Source of the DNA: Azospirillum lipoferum
GTDB lineage: Bacteria > Pseudomonadota > Alphaproteobacteria > Azospirillales > Azospirillaceae
Assembly: GCF_024170005.1 (NCBI RefSeq)
Contig: NZ_JALJXJ010000001.1
Coordinates: forward strand, 310,001 to 374,000
DNA length: 64,000 bases
Reading direction: 5' to 3'
Shown: positions 30,226 to 38,961 of the stretch, in pieces
Layout: each line of letters opens with the position of its first letter
Numbering within the stretch: the first letter of the stretch is position 1
Position numbers and translations under genes: made by a program
Notes under the pieces: generated by a model
What the model was told of the DNA's origin: nothing
What the model saw: the letters and a program-made list of their open reading frames with translations, nothing else
The model's database searches: none

Positions 30226-32328
30226 TCACCCGAACTGGGCCAGGATCGCCAGCAGCAGGATCGCCACGATGTTGGTGATCTTGATCATCGGGTTCACCGC
30301 CGGGCCGGCGGTGTCCTTGTAGGGGTCGCCGACGGTGTCGCCGGTCACCGCCGCCTTGTGGGCGTCGGATCCCTTGCCGCCGTGGTTGCCCTCCTCGATG
30401 TATTTCTTGGCATTGTCCCAGGCACCGCCGCCCGACGTCATCGAGATGGCGACGAACACGCCGGTGACGATGGTGCCGAGCAGCATGGCGCCCAGCGATG
30501 CGAAGCCGGCCGCCCGCCCGCCGATGGCGGCGATCACCACATAGAGAACCACCGGGGCCAGCACCGGCAGCAGCGAGGGGATGACCATCTCCTTGATCGC
30601 CGCCTTGGTCAGCATATCCACCGCGCGGCCGTAATCGGGCTTGGCGGTGCCCTCCATGATGCCGGGGATCTCGCGGAACTGGCGCCGCACTTCCACCACC
30701 ACCGACCCGGCGGCGCGGCCGACGGCGGTCATGCCCATGGCGCCGAACAGGTAGGGCAGCAGGCCGCCCACCAGCAGCCCGACCACGACATAGGGATCGT
30801 TCAGCCGGAACTCGACCGAAATGTTCGGGAAGTAATGGCCCAAATCCTGGACGTAGGCGGCGAAGAGAACCAGTGCGGCCAGACCGGCCGAGCCGATGGC
30901 GTAGCCCTTGGTCACCGCCTTGGTGGTGTTGCCGACGGCGTCCAGTGCGTCGGTGGTGACGCGGATGTTGGCGGGCATGTCCGACATCTCGGCGATGCCG
31001 CCGGCATTGTCGGTGACCGGGCCGTAGGCGTCGAGCGCCACCACCATGCCGGCCAGCGCCAGCATCGTCGTCGCGGCGATGCCGATGCCGAAGACGCCGG
31101 CCTGCCCATGGGCGATCAGGATGCCGGCGCAGATGACGATCACCGGCAGGGCGGTCGATTCCATCGACACGGCGAGGCCCTGGATGACGTTGGTGCCGTG
31201 CCCGGTCTCCGACGCCTTGGCGACGCTGCGCACCGGGCGGAAGGAGGTGGAGGTGTAGAACTCGGTAATCCAGACCAGCAGACCGGTGACGCCCAGCCCG
31301 ACCAGGGCCGAGACGAACAGGTTGAAGCCGGTGATCGACACGCCGTCGGTCATGGTGATGGCGCGGGTGAAGCCGAACAGGATCGCCGTGACGATCAGGA
31401 TCAGCACCAGCGAGATGCCGGCCGCGACGATCAGCCCCTTGTAGAGCGCCTTCATGATGGCGTTGTCGGGGCCGAGCTTCACCGCGAAGGTGCCGGCGAC
31501 CGAGGCCAGGATGCAGACGGCGCCGATCAGCAGCGGATAGACCAGCATCATCCGCAAGACACCGCCGGAAAAGAAAATCGCCGCCAACAGCATGGTGGCG
31601 ACGATGGTGACGGCGTAGGTTTCGAACAGGTCGGCGGCCATACCGGCGCAGTCGCCGACATTGTCGCCGACATTGTCGGCGATGACCGCTGGGTTGCGCG
31701 GGTCGTCCTCCGGGATGCCGGCCTCCACCTTGCCGACCAGATCGGCGCCGACGTCGGCGCCCTTGGTGAAGATGCCGCCGCCCAGCCGGGCGAAGATGGA
31801 GATCAGCGAGGCGCCGAAGCTGAGCGCCACCAGCGCCTCCAGCACGGTGCGGACCTCGACGGGATCGCTGACATGGTAGACCAGCGTCAGGATGCCGAAA
31901 TAGCCGCCGACACCCAGCAGCCCCAGCCCGACCACCAGCATGCCGGTGATCGCCCCCGATTTGAAGGCGATGTCGAGCGCCGGAGCCAGCCCGCGGGTGG
32001 CGGCCTCCGCCGTGCGGACGTTGGCGCGGACCGAGACGTTCATGCCGACATAGCCGGCGCTGCCCGACAGCACGGCGCCGATCAGGAAGCCGAGCGCCAC
32101 CGGAAAGCCCAGCGTCACCCACAGGATGACCAGCAGGACGACTCCGGCGATGGCGATGGTGGTGTATTGGCGGTTCAGATAGGCGCGTGCCCCTTCCTGC
32201 ACCGCGGCGGCGATGGCCTGCATCCGGTCGGACCCAGGCGATGCGGCCATGACTTCTTTTCCGGTACGAAAACCGTAGGCCAGCGCGAGCAGGCCGGCGG
32301 CGATGATGACGATGAACGCTAGAGCCAT
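30226..32328 (-). CDS. hppA: Membrane-bound proton-translocating pyrophosphatase (K+-independent type)
   Basis: HppA couples pyrophosphate hydrolysis to proton pumping. The 700-residue product has some 15-16 membrane helices. The catalytic loop [11 protein letters not shown] (DX7KXE) and following [19 protein letters not shown] are present, as are acidic motifs near the C-terminus ([14 protein letters not shown]). The segment [18 protein letters not shown] has Lys in the position that is Ala in K+-dependent enzymes, which predicts potassium independence, as known for Rhodospirillum rubrum. It is monocistronic and convergent with nrdR. Confidence 0.96.
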   Translation of the reverse strand: MALAFIVIIAAGLLALAYGFRTGKEVMAASPGSDRMQAIAAAVQEGARAYLNRQYTTIAIAGVVLLVILWVTLGFPVALGFLIGAVLSGSAGYVGMNVSVRANVRTAEAATRGLAPALDIAFKSGAITGMLVVGLGLLGVGGYFGILTLVYHVSDPVEVRTVLEALVALSFGASLISIFARLGGGIFTKGADVGADLVGKVEAGIPEDDPRNPAVIADNVGDNVGDCAGMAADLFETYAVTIVATMLLAAIFFSGGVLRMMLVYPLLIGAVCILASVAGTFAVKLGPDNAIMKALYKGLIVAAGISLVLILIVTAILFGFTRAITMTDGVSITGFNLFVSALVGLGVTGLLVWITEFYTSTSFRPVRSVAKASETGHGTNVIQGLAVSMESTALPVIVICAGILIAHGQAGVFGIGIAATTMLALAGMVVALDAYGPVTDNAGGIAEMSDMPANIRVTTDALDAVGNTTKAVTKGYAIGSAGLAALVLFAAYVQDLGHYFPNISVEFRLNDPYVVVGLLVGGLLPYLFGAMGMTAVGRAAGSVVVEVRRQFREIPGIMEGTAKPDYGRAVDMLTKAAIKEMVIPSLLPVLAPVVLYVVIAAIGGRAAGFASLGAMLLGTIVTGVFVAISMTSGGGAWDNAKKYIEEGNHGGKGSDAHKAAVTGDTVGDPYKDTAGPAVNPMIKITNIVAILLLAILAQFG

Positions 32329-32572
32329 CGCATCCCCCGATTGCTTTTAAGGACGCGCCCCGGAAAGGCTGGTCCCACCACGCATTCAAGTGGGGGAGAA
32401 GTCGGGCGCAAGTATTATCGGGAAAAGCATGCGCCCGGTCCCGCCGCTTTGCAACCGCTGGACGGGCGGACGCGACGCGGCGAAATGGCCGAGGGTGACC
32501 CTGGCCTTTGTGGGTAGTGGTGGGATTCTGCACCGCAAAATGGGCGCGAATTGCGGAGGGTGCAGGACGCGT

Positions 32573-33028
32573 TCAGAGATTGCGCTGCGTAACCGCCTGG
32601 ACCAGCACATCGTAGACCGCGTCCTTGCCCACGACTTTGGCGGCGGCCTCGACCAATTTGGTCTTTACGGCAGGAATATTGACCAAAGCCCCGCTCAGGA
32701 TCGACTGATCGGCAATGCCGCCGTAAAGCGCGGTCAGGAAGGCGTCGGTCAGGCGTGGCTGGTTGGCCTGCACGATCGGCTGCTTTTCCAGATGCACCTC
32801 CACCGCGACCACGACGGTCACGAACTGCTCGACTCGGGACGGGCCGATCATCGGCACCACCAGCGGCGGCAGGCGGACGAAGGCGGTCGGCGGCTTGGGC
32901 GGCGGTTCGACCTTCTTGGGCTCTTCCGGGTGCGGGACGAAGTATTTCTGATAGACGAACCAGCCGCCGAAGCTGGCACCGCCCAGCAGCACGATGCCGA
33001 GCACGAGGACGATCAGAGCCTTGACCAC
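32573..33028 (-). CDS. Membrane-anchored FliL-like protein
   Basis: The 151-residue product has one N-terminal membrane helix (about 5-27), a Pro/Lys-rich linker, and a periplasmic domain with FliL-like patterns SRVEQFVTVVVAVEVHLE and PRLTDAFLTALYGGI. It is paralogous to the secreted protein at 24331-24750. FliL proteins associate with flagellar stators, but the neighbours here are hppA and thiL, so a flagellar role is only a guess. The 244 bases between it and hppA show no gene. Confidence 0.75.
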   Translation of the reverse strand: MVKALIVLVLGIVLLGGASFGGWFVYQKYFVPHPEEPKKVEPPPKPPTAFVRLPPLVVPMIGPSRVEQFVTVVVAVEVHLEKQPIVQANQPRLTDAFLTALYGGIADQSILSGALVNIPAVKTKLVEAAAKVVGKDAVYDVLVQAVTQRNL

Positions 33029-33119
33029 GGCAACACACCTTACGCAGACGGCGACCCGCCGAACCCTGCGCCGCGTATGCTTTCGATTGTCTTAAATGGA
33101 CGGCACCGGGCACGGCCGG

Positions 33120-34193
33120 TCAGAAATGGTCCCAGCCGCGCCGGGTGAGCGGCAGAAGCGAACCGGCGGCGTCCAGCACGGAAACCTCGCCGGGCGTGCC
33201 GGAGCGGAGTTCGCCGATCTCGGCGATCGCCACCCCACAGTCGGCGGACAGGGTTTCCAAGGCCTCGCGGGCTGCGGGCGGGGCGGTGAACAGAAGCTCG
33301 TAATCGTCGCCGCCGGTGATGGCGAGCGCCAGCCGCACCGGATCGCCGTCGATGGCGCCGCGGGCGGCGTCCGACAGGGGGACCGCAGCGGCGTGGAGCA
33401 GGGCGGCGCAGCCCGATTCCTCGCAGAGATGGCCGAGGTCGGCGACCAACCCGTCGGACACGTCCATCGCACCGCTGGCCAGCCCGATCAGGCGCGGCCC
33501 GACGGTCGTGCGCGGGTCGGGCCGGCGCATGCGGCGCAGCAGATGGGCGCGGGTTTGCTCGTCCGGGATGTCGAGGCGGCCATAGGCGATCTCCAACCCC
33601 AGGGCGGCATCGCCGATGCTGCCGGTAACGAAGACCCGGTCGCCGGATCGGCCGCCCCAGCGCGGCAGGGCGCGACCGGTGGGGACAAGCCCGAAGGCGG
33701 TTACCGAGAGTGTGATGGGGCCGCTGGTGGAGACCGAATCGCCACCGGCCAGCGCGATGCCGAACTGGTGCTGGTCTTCGCCGAGGCCGGCGGCGAAACC
33801 CTCCAGCCAGGATTCGTCCAGCCCGCGGGGCAGGGCGGTCACCAACGTGTAGGCCAGCGGCTCCGCCCCCATGGCGGCTAGATCGGACAGGTTGCTGCGC
33901 ATCAGCTTGGCGGCGATGTCGGCCGGTGCGTCATCGGGGAAGAAATGCACCCCGGCGACCATTGCGTCGGTGGTGACGACCAGTTCCCGCCCTTCCGGCA
34001 CACCGAACACGGCGGCGTCGTCGCGCAGGCCGCGGGCACCCGGGAAGCCGGCGGCCAGCGGCTTGAAGAAACGGGTGATGCGGCCGAACTCGCCGAGGGG
34101 GCGATTCCCCCTCTCCCCCCCGGGGAGAGGGTCGGGGTGAGGGGGATGCACGGGGTGGATTTTCGTGAAAGGCACGCTGTGCGATCCCCTCAC
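33120..34193 (-). CDS. thiL: Thiamine-monophosphate kinase ThiL
   Basis: ThiL phosphorylates thiamine monophosphate to the active diphosphate. The PurM-like protein is recognised by LRDDAAVFGVPEG, TTDAMVAGVHFF, LSDLAAMGAEPLAYTL, and the catalytic ITGGDDYELLFTAPP. The N-terminus is uncertain: no ATG lies in frame, and the family-like region (LGEFGRITRFFKPLA) is preceded directly by a translated REP palindrome. Three in-frame GTG codons (34193, 34175, 34151) are candidate starts; the longest is given. The gene follows nusB by 47 bases in the rib operon. Confidence 0.9.
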   Translation of the reverse strand: MRGSHSVPFTKIHPVHPPHPDPLPGGERGNRPLGEFGRITRFFKPLAAGFPGARGLRDDAAVFGVPEGRELVVTTDAMVAGVHFFPDDAPADIAAKLMRSNLSDLAAMGAEPLAYTLVTALPRGLDESWLEGFAAGLGEDQHQFGIALAGGDSVSTSGPITLSVTAFGLVPTGRALPRWGGRSGDRVFVTGSIGDAALGLEIAYGRLDIPDEQTRAHLLRRMRRPDPRTTVGPRLIGLASGAMDVSDGLVADLGHLCEESGCAALLHAAAVPLSDAARGAIDGDPVRLALAITGGDDYELLFTAPPAAREALETLSADCGVAIAEIGELRSGTPGEVSVLDAAGSLLPLTRRGWDHF

Positions 34194-34224
34194 CCTAACC
34201 CTCTCCCCAGGGGGGAGAGGGGAT
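34107..34224. repeat. Inverted pair of REP elements (REPIN/BIME-like) at the thiL 5' end
   Basis: Two palindromic GC-rich units of about 37 bases, each with CCCTCTCCCC and GGGGAGAGGG arms and a TCGGGGTGAGGGG-type tail, face each other across about 38 bases. They are reverse complements with few mismatches. When translated on the minus strand the left unit gives PHPDPLPGGERG, a common signature of such elements. Confidence 0.85.
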
Positions 34225-34240
34225 TTCTTCGAGTTTTAGT

Positions 34241-34831
34241 TCACTCCTCGGCCGCGCTGCGGCCGGGGTCGGGCTTGGCGAGGTCGTCGGCGCGGAGCGC
34301 GCGGGCGACATGGTCGAGCACGCCGTTCACCATCGCCGGCTCGCGGCCGGAGAAGAAGGCGCGGGCGACGTCGACATACTCGCTGATGAGGATGCGCGGG
34401 TGGGTGTCCGTGTGGACCGCGATCTCATAGGCGCCGGCGCGCAGGATGGCGCGCAGCAGCAACTCCAGCCGGTCGAGCGGGAAACGCGGGTCGAGTGCCG
34501 CGCCCAGCACCCCGTCGACCTCGGCCCGGCGATGGATCGCGCCGCGGACGATGTCGGCGAACAGCTGCGGATCGCCGGAAACGAACTTGTCGCCGTCGAT
34601 CTCCTCGCCCAGCCGGTGGGCGACGAACTCGCCGACGACATTCTCAACCGGGGCCTGGGCCAGATCGATCTGGTACAGCGCCTGGGCCGCGGCCAGACGG
34701 GCGGCCTTGCGGCGCGCCTTGGCGGAGCCGCCGCCGGTCTTGTTCTTGCGGGACTTCGATTTGCCCTTGGAAGCGCTACCCTTGGGGGCGTGGTCGGGTG
34801 TCACGGGGCTGCCCGCGTCGTCGTTGCTCAT
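34241..34831 (-). CDS. nusB: Transcription antitermination factor NusB
   Basis: NusB joins S10 on boxA RNA to promote antitermination of rRNA operons. The 196-residue product has a Lys/Ser-rich N-terminal extension of about 38 residues, then the helical NusB domain (RKAARLAAAQALYQIDLA) with the conserved LLRAILRAGAYEI and ISEYVDVARAFF near the C-terminus. The extension is unusual but seen in relatives. It sits between ribH and thiL, a standard alphaproteobacterial order. Confidence 0.96.
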   Translation of the reverse strand: MSNDDAGSPVTPDHAPKGSASKGKSKSRKNKTGGGSAKARRKAARLAAAQALYQIDLAQAPVENVVGEFVAHRLGEEIDGDKFVSGDPQLFADIVRGAIHRRAEVDGVLGAALDPRFPLDRLELLLRAILRAGAYEIAVHTDTHPRILISEYVDVARAFFSGREPAMVNGVLDHVARALRADDLAKPDPGRSAAEE

Positions 34832-34866
34832 GATCTGCAGTCGCTAAAAGAGAGGAGATGTCGGGG

Positions 34867-35331
34867 TCAGCGCGGATAGAGGCGGAATTTGCGCTTCAGG
34901 TCAATCATGTCAAGACAGGCCCGCGCGGCACGCCCGCCGGTATTGACCGATCCGACATTGGCCCGCGCCCAGGCCTGCTCGCGATTTTCCACCGTCAGGA
35001 TGCCGTTTCCGACCGCCAGACTGTAGCGCAGGGCCAGATCCTGCAAGCCGCGGGCGCTTTCGGCGCAGATGGTGTCGTACCGCGTCGTCTCGCCCCGGAT
35101 CACGCAGCCCAACGCCACGTAGCCGTCGAAGCGTTTGCGCGCGGTGAAGAAATCCATGGAGCGGATGGCGTACATGATCGCCGCCGGAAGCTCCAGACAG
35201 CCGGGCACGCCATAGCGGATGTGCGTGGCGCCGGCGCGGTCCAGTTCCGCAACGGCACCACGCGCCAGCTCGTCAGCGATGTCCTCGTGGACGCGGGCGT
35301 CCACGACCATGATGTGGGGCGTATCGGTCAT
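34867..35331 (-). CDS. ribH: 6,7-dimethyl-8-ribityllumazine synthase RibH
   Basis: RibH condenses the ribityl-uracil intermediate with dihydroxybutanone phosphate. The 154-residue protein has the expected YGVPGCLELPAAI, DGYVALGCVIRGET and NREQAWARANVG segments, and it lies in the rib operon between ribBA and nusB. The segment after GET reads TRYDTIC: Arg84 occupies the place where most enzymes have the catalytic His (His88 in B. subtilis). The gene is otherwise intact. Reduced activity or a second copy elsewhere is possible. Confidence 0.92.
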   Translation of the reverse strand: MTDTPHIMVVDARVHEDIADELARGAVAELDRAGATHIRYGVPGCLELPAAIMYAIRSMDFFTARKRFDGYVALGCVIRGETTRYDTICAESARGLQDLALRYSLAVGNGILTVENREQAWARANVGSVNTGGRAARACLDMIDLKRKFRLYPR

Positions 35332-35352
35332 CCGGCGGGGACCAGTCCCTTC

Positions 35353-36492
35353 TCAGTCGTCACCGGGATCGGCGGCACCCGGAGAGATGGCGCGGTGGCC
35401 GACCACGGTCAGGCCGTAGCCCTCCAGCCCGATGATCGGCTTCTTGCGGTTGGAAATCAGGACCATCTTGCGTACGCCGAGATCCAGCAGGATCTGGGCG
35501 CCGATGCCGTAGTCGCGCAGTTCCGGGACGCTGCCGGCCTGACCCTCCAGCCGGGCCTTCAGCGTGACCGACAGACCGTTCGGGTTCGGCTCCCGCAGCA
35601 GCACGACGACGCCACGGCCTTCCTTGGCGATCAGCTCCATCGAGGCATGCAGGTCGTTGTCGCGGCCGGAATTGCGGTCGCCCAGCACGTCGTCCAGCAC
35701 CGACTGGGCATGCATGCGCACCAGCACCGGCTCGTCACCGGAGATGTCGCCGCGGACCAGCGCGATGTGTTCGGCGTACTGAATCTTGTTGACGTAGACG
35801 TAGGACTGGAAGCGGCCGCCGTAACGGCTGTCCAGCGTACCGGCCAGAACCTGTTCGACGATGGTCTCGGTGCGGCGGCGGTAGGCGATCAGGTCGGCTA
35901 TGGTGCCCACCTTCAGCCCGTGGAACTGGGCGAACTGCACCAGATCCGGCAGGCGGGCCATGGTGCCGTCGTCGTTCATGATCTCGCAGATCACGGCCGA
36001 GTTGGAATGGCCGGACAGGCGGGCGATATCGACCGACGCCTCCGTATGGCCGGCGCGGACCAGCACGCCGCCGTCACGCGCCAGCAGCGGGAAGATGTGG
36101 CCGGGGGTGGCGAGGTCCTGCGGGCCGGATGCCGGGTCGATGGCGACGGCGATGGTGCGGGCGCGGTCGGCGGCGGAGATGCCGGTGGTCACGCCCTCGC
36201 GCGCCTCGATCGAGACGGTGAAGGCGGTCTGGTGGCGCGACGCGTTCTGCTGCGCCATCAGGGGCAGGCGCAGCCGCTCGATGTTCGGCCGGTCCATGGT
36301 CAGGCAGATCAGGCCGCGCCCGTGCTTGGCCATGAAGTTCACCGCTTCCGGCGTGGCGCAGGAGGCGGGGATCACCAGATCGCCTTCGTTCTCCCGGTCC
36401 TCGTCATCGACCAGGATGAACATCCTGCCCTGACGCGCCTCTTCGATGATCTCTTCGGCGGTCGACAGGTATTGGTGAAACTCGGACGTCAT
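35353..36492 (-). CDS. ribBA: 3,4-dihydroxy-2-butanone 4-phosphate synthase with degenerate GTP cyclohydrolase II domain (RibBX type)
   Basis: The N-terminal half (1-205) is a complete RibB with the acidic loop DDEDRENEGDL at 29-39 and the RAGHTEASVD segment with His149 and Glu151. The C-terminal half has the RibA fold, but at 258-280 the zinc-ligand cysteines are all absent (HAQSVLDD and RNSGRDND replace the HSxCxxGD and CDCGxQ patterns). It should make only dihydroxybutanone phosphate from ribulose 5-phosphate, so a separate GTP cyclohydrolase II is expected elsewhere. It overlaps ribE by 4 bases. Confidence 0.93.
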   Translation of the reverse strand: MTSEFHQYLSTAEEIIEEARQGRMFILVDDEDRENEGDLVIPASCATPEAVNFMAKHGRGLICLTMDRPNIERLRLPLMAQQNASRHQTAFTVSIEAREGVTTGISAADRARTIAVAIDPASGPQDLATPGHIFPLLARDGGVLVRAGHTEASVDIARLSGHSNSAVICEIMNDDGTMARLPDLVQFAQFHGLKVGTIADLIAYRRRTETIVEQVLAGTLDSRYGGRFQSYVYVNKIQYAEHIALVRGDISGDEPVLVRMHAQSVLDDVLGDRNSGRDNDLHASMELIAKEGRGVVVLLREPNPNGLSVTLKARLEGQAGSVPELRDYGIGAQILLDLGVRKMVLISNRKKPIIGLEGYGLTVVGHRAISPGAADPGDD

Positions 36493-37076
36493 TCCTGCCC
36501 CGCGAGCCGGGCGACGTAGCGCGCCAGCATATCGATTTCGAGATTGACCGCATCGCCCTCCTTCAGCCCGCCGAAGGTCGTGGCGGTCTGGGTGTGGGGG
36601 ATGATGTTGACGCCGAAGCGCTTGCCGTCGACCTCGTTGACGGTCAGCGACACGCCGTCGATGGCGACCGAGCCCTTGGGCGCGATGTATTTGGCGAGGC
36701 TGGCCGGCGCCTCGAAGGTCAGGCGCAGCGATTCGCCTTCGGGGCGGATCGACAGCAGCCGGCCGACGCCGTCGACATGGCCGGACACGATGTGGCCGCC
36801 CAGCTCGTCGCCGACCTTCAGCGCGCGTTCCAGGTTGACGCGGGTGCCGGGTTCCCAGCCGCCGAGCGTCGTCTTCGACAGGGTCTCGCCAGAGGCCTGG
36901 ATGACGTACGACCCCGGCCCCTTTTCGATGACCGTCAGGCAGACGCCGTTATGGGCGATGGACGCCCCGATCGCGATCGTCTCCGTGTCGAAGGCGGTCT
37001 CGATGGTGAACCGGGTGTCGCCCTGCCGCTCCACGGCCCGGACGCGCCCGACATCGGTGATGATTCCGGTGAACAT
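36489..37076 (-). CDS. ribE: Riboflavin synthase alpha subunit RibE
   Basis: Riboflavin synthase dismutates two lumazine molecules to riboflavin. The 195-residue protein begins MFTGIITDVG, the family start, and contains two homologous lumazine-binding barrels. The first is about residues 1-97 (NGVCLTV) and the second about 98-190 (DGVSLTVNEV). VSGHVDGVG lies between them. Length is slightly below the E. coli enzyme. It overlaps ribBA by four bases (ATGA), showing translational coupling, and follows ribD after 101 bases. Confidence 0.97.
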   Translation of the reverse strand: MFTGIITDVGRVRAVERQGDTRFTIETAFDTETIAIGASIAHNGVCLTVIEKGPGSYVIQASGETLSKTTLGGWEPGTRVNLERALKVGDELGGHIVSGHVDGVGRLLSIRPEGESLRLTFEAPASLAKYIAPKGSVAIDGVSLTVNEVDGKRFGVNIIPHTQTATTFGGLKEGDAVNLEIDMLARYVARLAGQE

Positions 37077-37177
37077 GCGGGGAATTTAGCAGGTTTCGCG
37101 GCCAGGGGAAGCGCGCGCGACAGCGCGGGCGGCGCAACGGTCTGTTGCGTGGGTGGGACCGGTGGCGATGCCGGTCG

Positions 37178-38308
37178 TCAGGGGGCGATTCGGCGGTAGC
37201 TTTCGGCCAGATCGGTGCCGGCGCTGCGGACCGTGGTGCGTTCGAAGCGCGCCATAGCGGCCAGCGCCTCGACTCCGAAGCCGGCGACCGCCGGCAAACC
37301 GTCGCCGCCGATCAGCGAGGCGGCGCGGAACCACTCCAACCGGTCGACCAGCCCGGCACCGAGTAGGGCACCGGCCAGCGCCGCGCCGCCTTCCACCAGC
37401 ATGCGGGTAATGCCGCGGGAGGCGAGAGCCGCCATCGCGGCGGCGGGATCGACCCGCCCATCAGCGGTGGCCGCGACCGGGATCACTTCGACGCCCAGTG
37501 CGGTCAGGGACTCCGCAAGCGCGGAGTCGGGGGAGGGGCCGGTGACGATCCAGGTCGGGATGCGGCGGGCACCGGTGGCGAGCCTGGCCGTGGGAGGCAG
37601 GCGCAGGCTGCTGTCCACCACCACGCGCACGGGGCTGCGGTCTTCCAGGCCTGGCAGGCGGCAGGTCAGTTCGGGATCGTCGGCCAGGGCGGTGCCGATG
37701 CCGACCAGGATGGTGTCGTGACTAGCGCGCAGACGGTGGCCCCAGGCACGGGCGGTGGGGCCGGTGATCCACTGCGACTCGCCGGTGGCGGTGGCGATGC
37801 GGCCGTCCAGCGTGCTGGCCACTTTCAGCGTGACCAGGGGACGGCCCAACGTGATCCGGTTGAAGAAACCCTCGTTCAGGGCCAGCGCCTCGGCTTCGCA
37901 GACACCGGTCGTCACCGCGATGCCGGCATCGCGCAGCCGGGTCAGTCCGCCACCGGCAACCCGCGGGTCCGGATCCTGACAGGCGACGACGACACGCGCC
38001 ACCTTCGCCTCGACCAGCGCCAGGGCGCAGGGCGGCGTCTTGCCGTAGTGATTGCAGGGTTCCAGCGTGACGTAGGCGGTGGCGCCTTCCGCTCCACCGG
38101 AAAAGGAGCGGGCCTGGGCCAGCGCCTCGGTCTCGGCATGCGGACGGCCGCCGGGCTGGGTCCAGCCGCGACCGATCACGGCACCGTCGCGGACCAGAAC
38201 ACAGCCGACCGCCGGATTGGGCCAAGTCCGCCCCAGCCCGCGCACGGCGAGCGATAGGGCGGTGCGCATGTGGCGCAGGTCGGTGTCGGTATCGGGCAGA
38301 ACGTGCAC
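37178..38308 (-). CDS. ribD: Bifunctional pyrimidine deaminase/reductase RibD
   Basis: RibD deaminates and then reduces the pyrimidine intermediate after GTP cyclohydrolase. The 376-residue product has an N-terminal deaminase domain with zinc ligands in PHAETEAL and PCNHYGKTPPC, followed by a reductase domain from about residue 150 (VTLKVASTLDGRIAT). The reductase also shows LVEGGAALAGALL near the C-terminus. It is the first gene of the leftward flavin block. Only 26 bases separate it from bamE upstream, and no FMN riboswitch is recognisable there. Confidence 0.97.
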   Translation of the reverse strand: MHVLPDTDTDLRHMRTALSLAVRGLGRTWPNPAVGCVLVRDGAVIGRGWTQPGGRPHAETEALAQARSFSGGAEGATAYVTLEPCNHYGKTPPCALALVEAKVARVVVACQDPDPRVAGGGLTRLRDAGIAVTTGVCEAEALALNEGFFNRITLGRPLVTLKVASTLDGRIATATGESQWITGPTARAWGHRLRASHDTILVGIGTALADDPELTCRLPGLEDRSPVRVVVDSSLRLPPTARLATGARRIPTWIVTGPSPDSALAESLTALGVEVIPVAATADGRVDPAAAMAALASRGITRMLVEGGAALAGALLGAGLVDRLEWFRAASLIGGDGLPAVAGFGVEALAAMARFERTTVRSAGTDLAESYRRIAP

Positions 38309-38334
38309 GGAAGGCCGGCCTAGCGACTCAGCGA

Positions 38335-38829
38335 TCAGCTGCCGGGGCCCTTGCCCTTGGTGTCCTTGGCGGAGAAGCGGCCGACGTTGCCCATCATCTG
38401 TTCCAGGAAGCCCATCTCGCGGCCGGCGGTCGGCGTCGTGCGCTCGACCAGATCGATGTCCTGGCCGTTCGACTTGTCGAGCGTCTTGATCTCGCGCAGG
38501 ACGCCGCCGTCGTCGAAGCGGGCGACGACGACGCGGCGTTCCGTCACTTCCGGCTCGAAGAAGGCGGTCTTCTCGGTCTTCTGGCCGATATAGTACCAGA
38601 CGTTCGGATCGAAGGTCCCGACCGAGGTCGGCGTGCCCAGTACGGCGGCGACGTCGTCGCGCCGGCTCTGGCCCGGTTGAAGCTCCGCCACCAGCTGCGG
38701 GTCCGTCAGGTTGCCGCGGGTGGCGACGATGGGCGAGCAGCCGGTCGCGGCGAGGCCGGCGAGCAGGAGGCTGCCCAGCAGGGCGGCGCGAATGACGGTG
38801 CGGGGGGCGGAAATGTTCGATCTGGTCAT
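38335..38829 (-). CDS. bamE: Outer membrane protein assembly factor BamE (SmpA/OmlA)
   Basis: BamE is a small lipoprotein of the BAM complex that inserts outer-membrane beta-barrels. The 164-residue product has a lipobox with lipidated Cys31 (GLAATGC). A SmpA/OmlA domain follows with LQPGQSRRDDVAAVLGTPTSVGTFDPNVW split between its first helices and strand. The C-terminal extension is longer than in E. coli. The start MTRSN is preferred over one 11 codons upstream because it gives a normal signal length. It is divergent from the cytochrome chaperone gene. Confidence 0.93.
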   Translation of the reverse strand: MTRSNISAPRTVIRAALLGSLLLAGLAATGCSPIVATRGNLTDPQLVAELQPGQSRRDDVAAVLGTPTSVGTFDPNVWYYIGQKTEKTAFFEPEVTERRVVVARFDDGGVLREIKTLDKSNGQDIDLVERTTPTAGREMGFLEQMMGNVGRFSAKDTKGKGPGS

Positions 38830-38961
38830 GGTGCTCGGGCTATGATGGAGCCGGCGGGGCAAAGAGGCCGTCCACGGCTGTGGATAGTCTCCGGGCGGGA
38901 CAATCGCACCGGCTGCTTCGCCCTGTCAACGAGACTCCGAGTCGGGGAAGGGCTGCCGTTC

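Noticed and set aside
30199..32322. 707-codon frame on the plus strand opposite hppA
   Set aside because: The product is His/Gln/Asp-rich without domains and is a shadow of the well-supported pyrophosphatase gene.
36493..38334. FMN riboswitch upstream of rib genes
   Set aside because: The gaps before ribD and ribE are short and show no conserved RFN-type stems.
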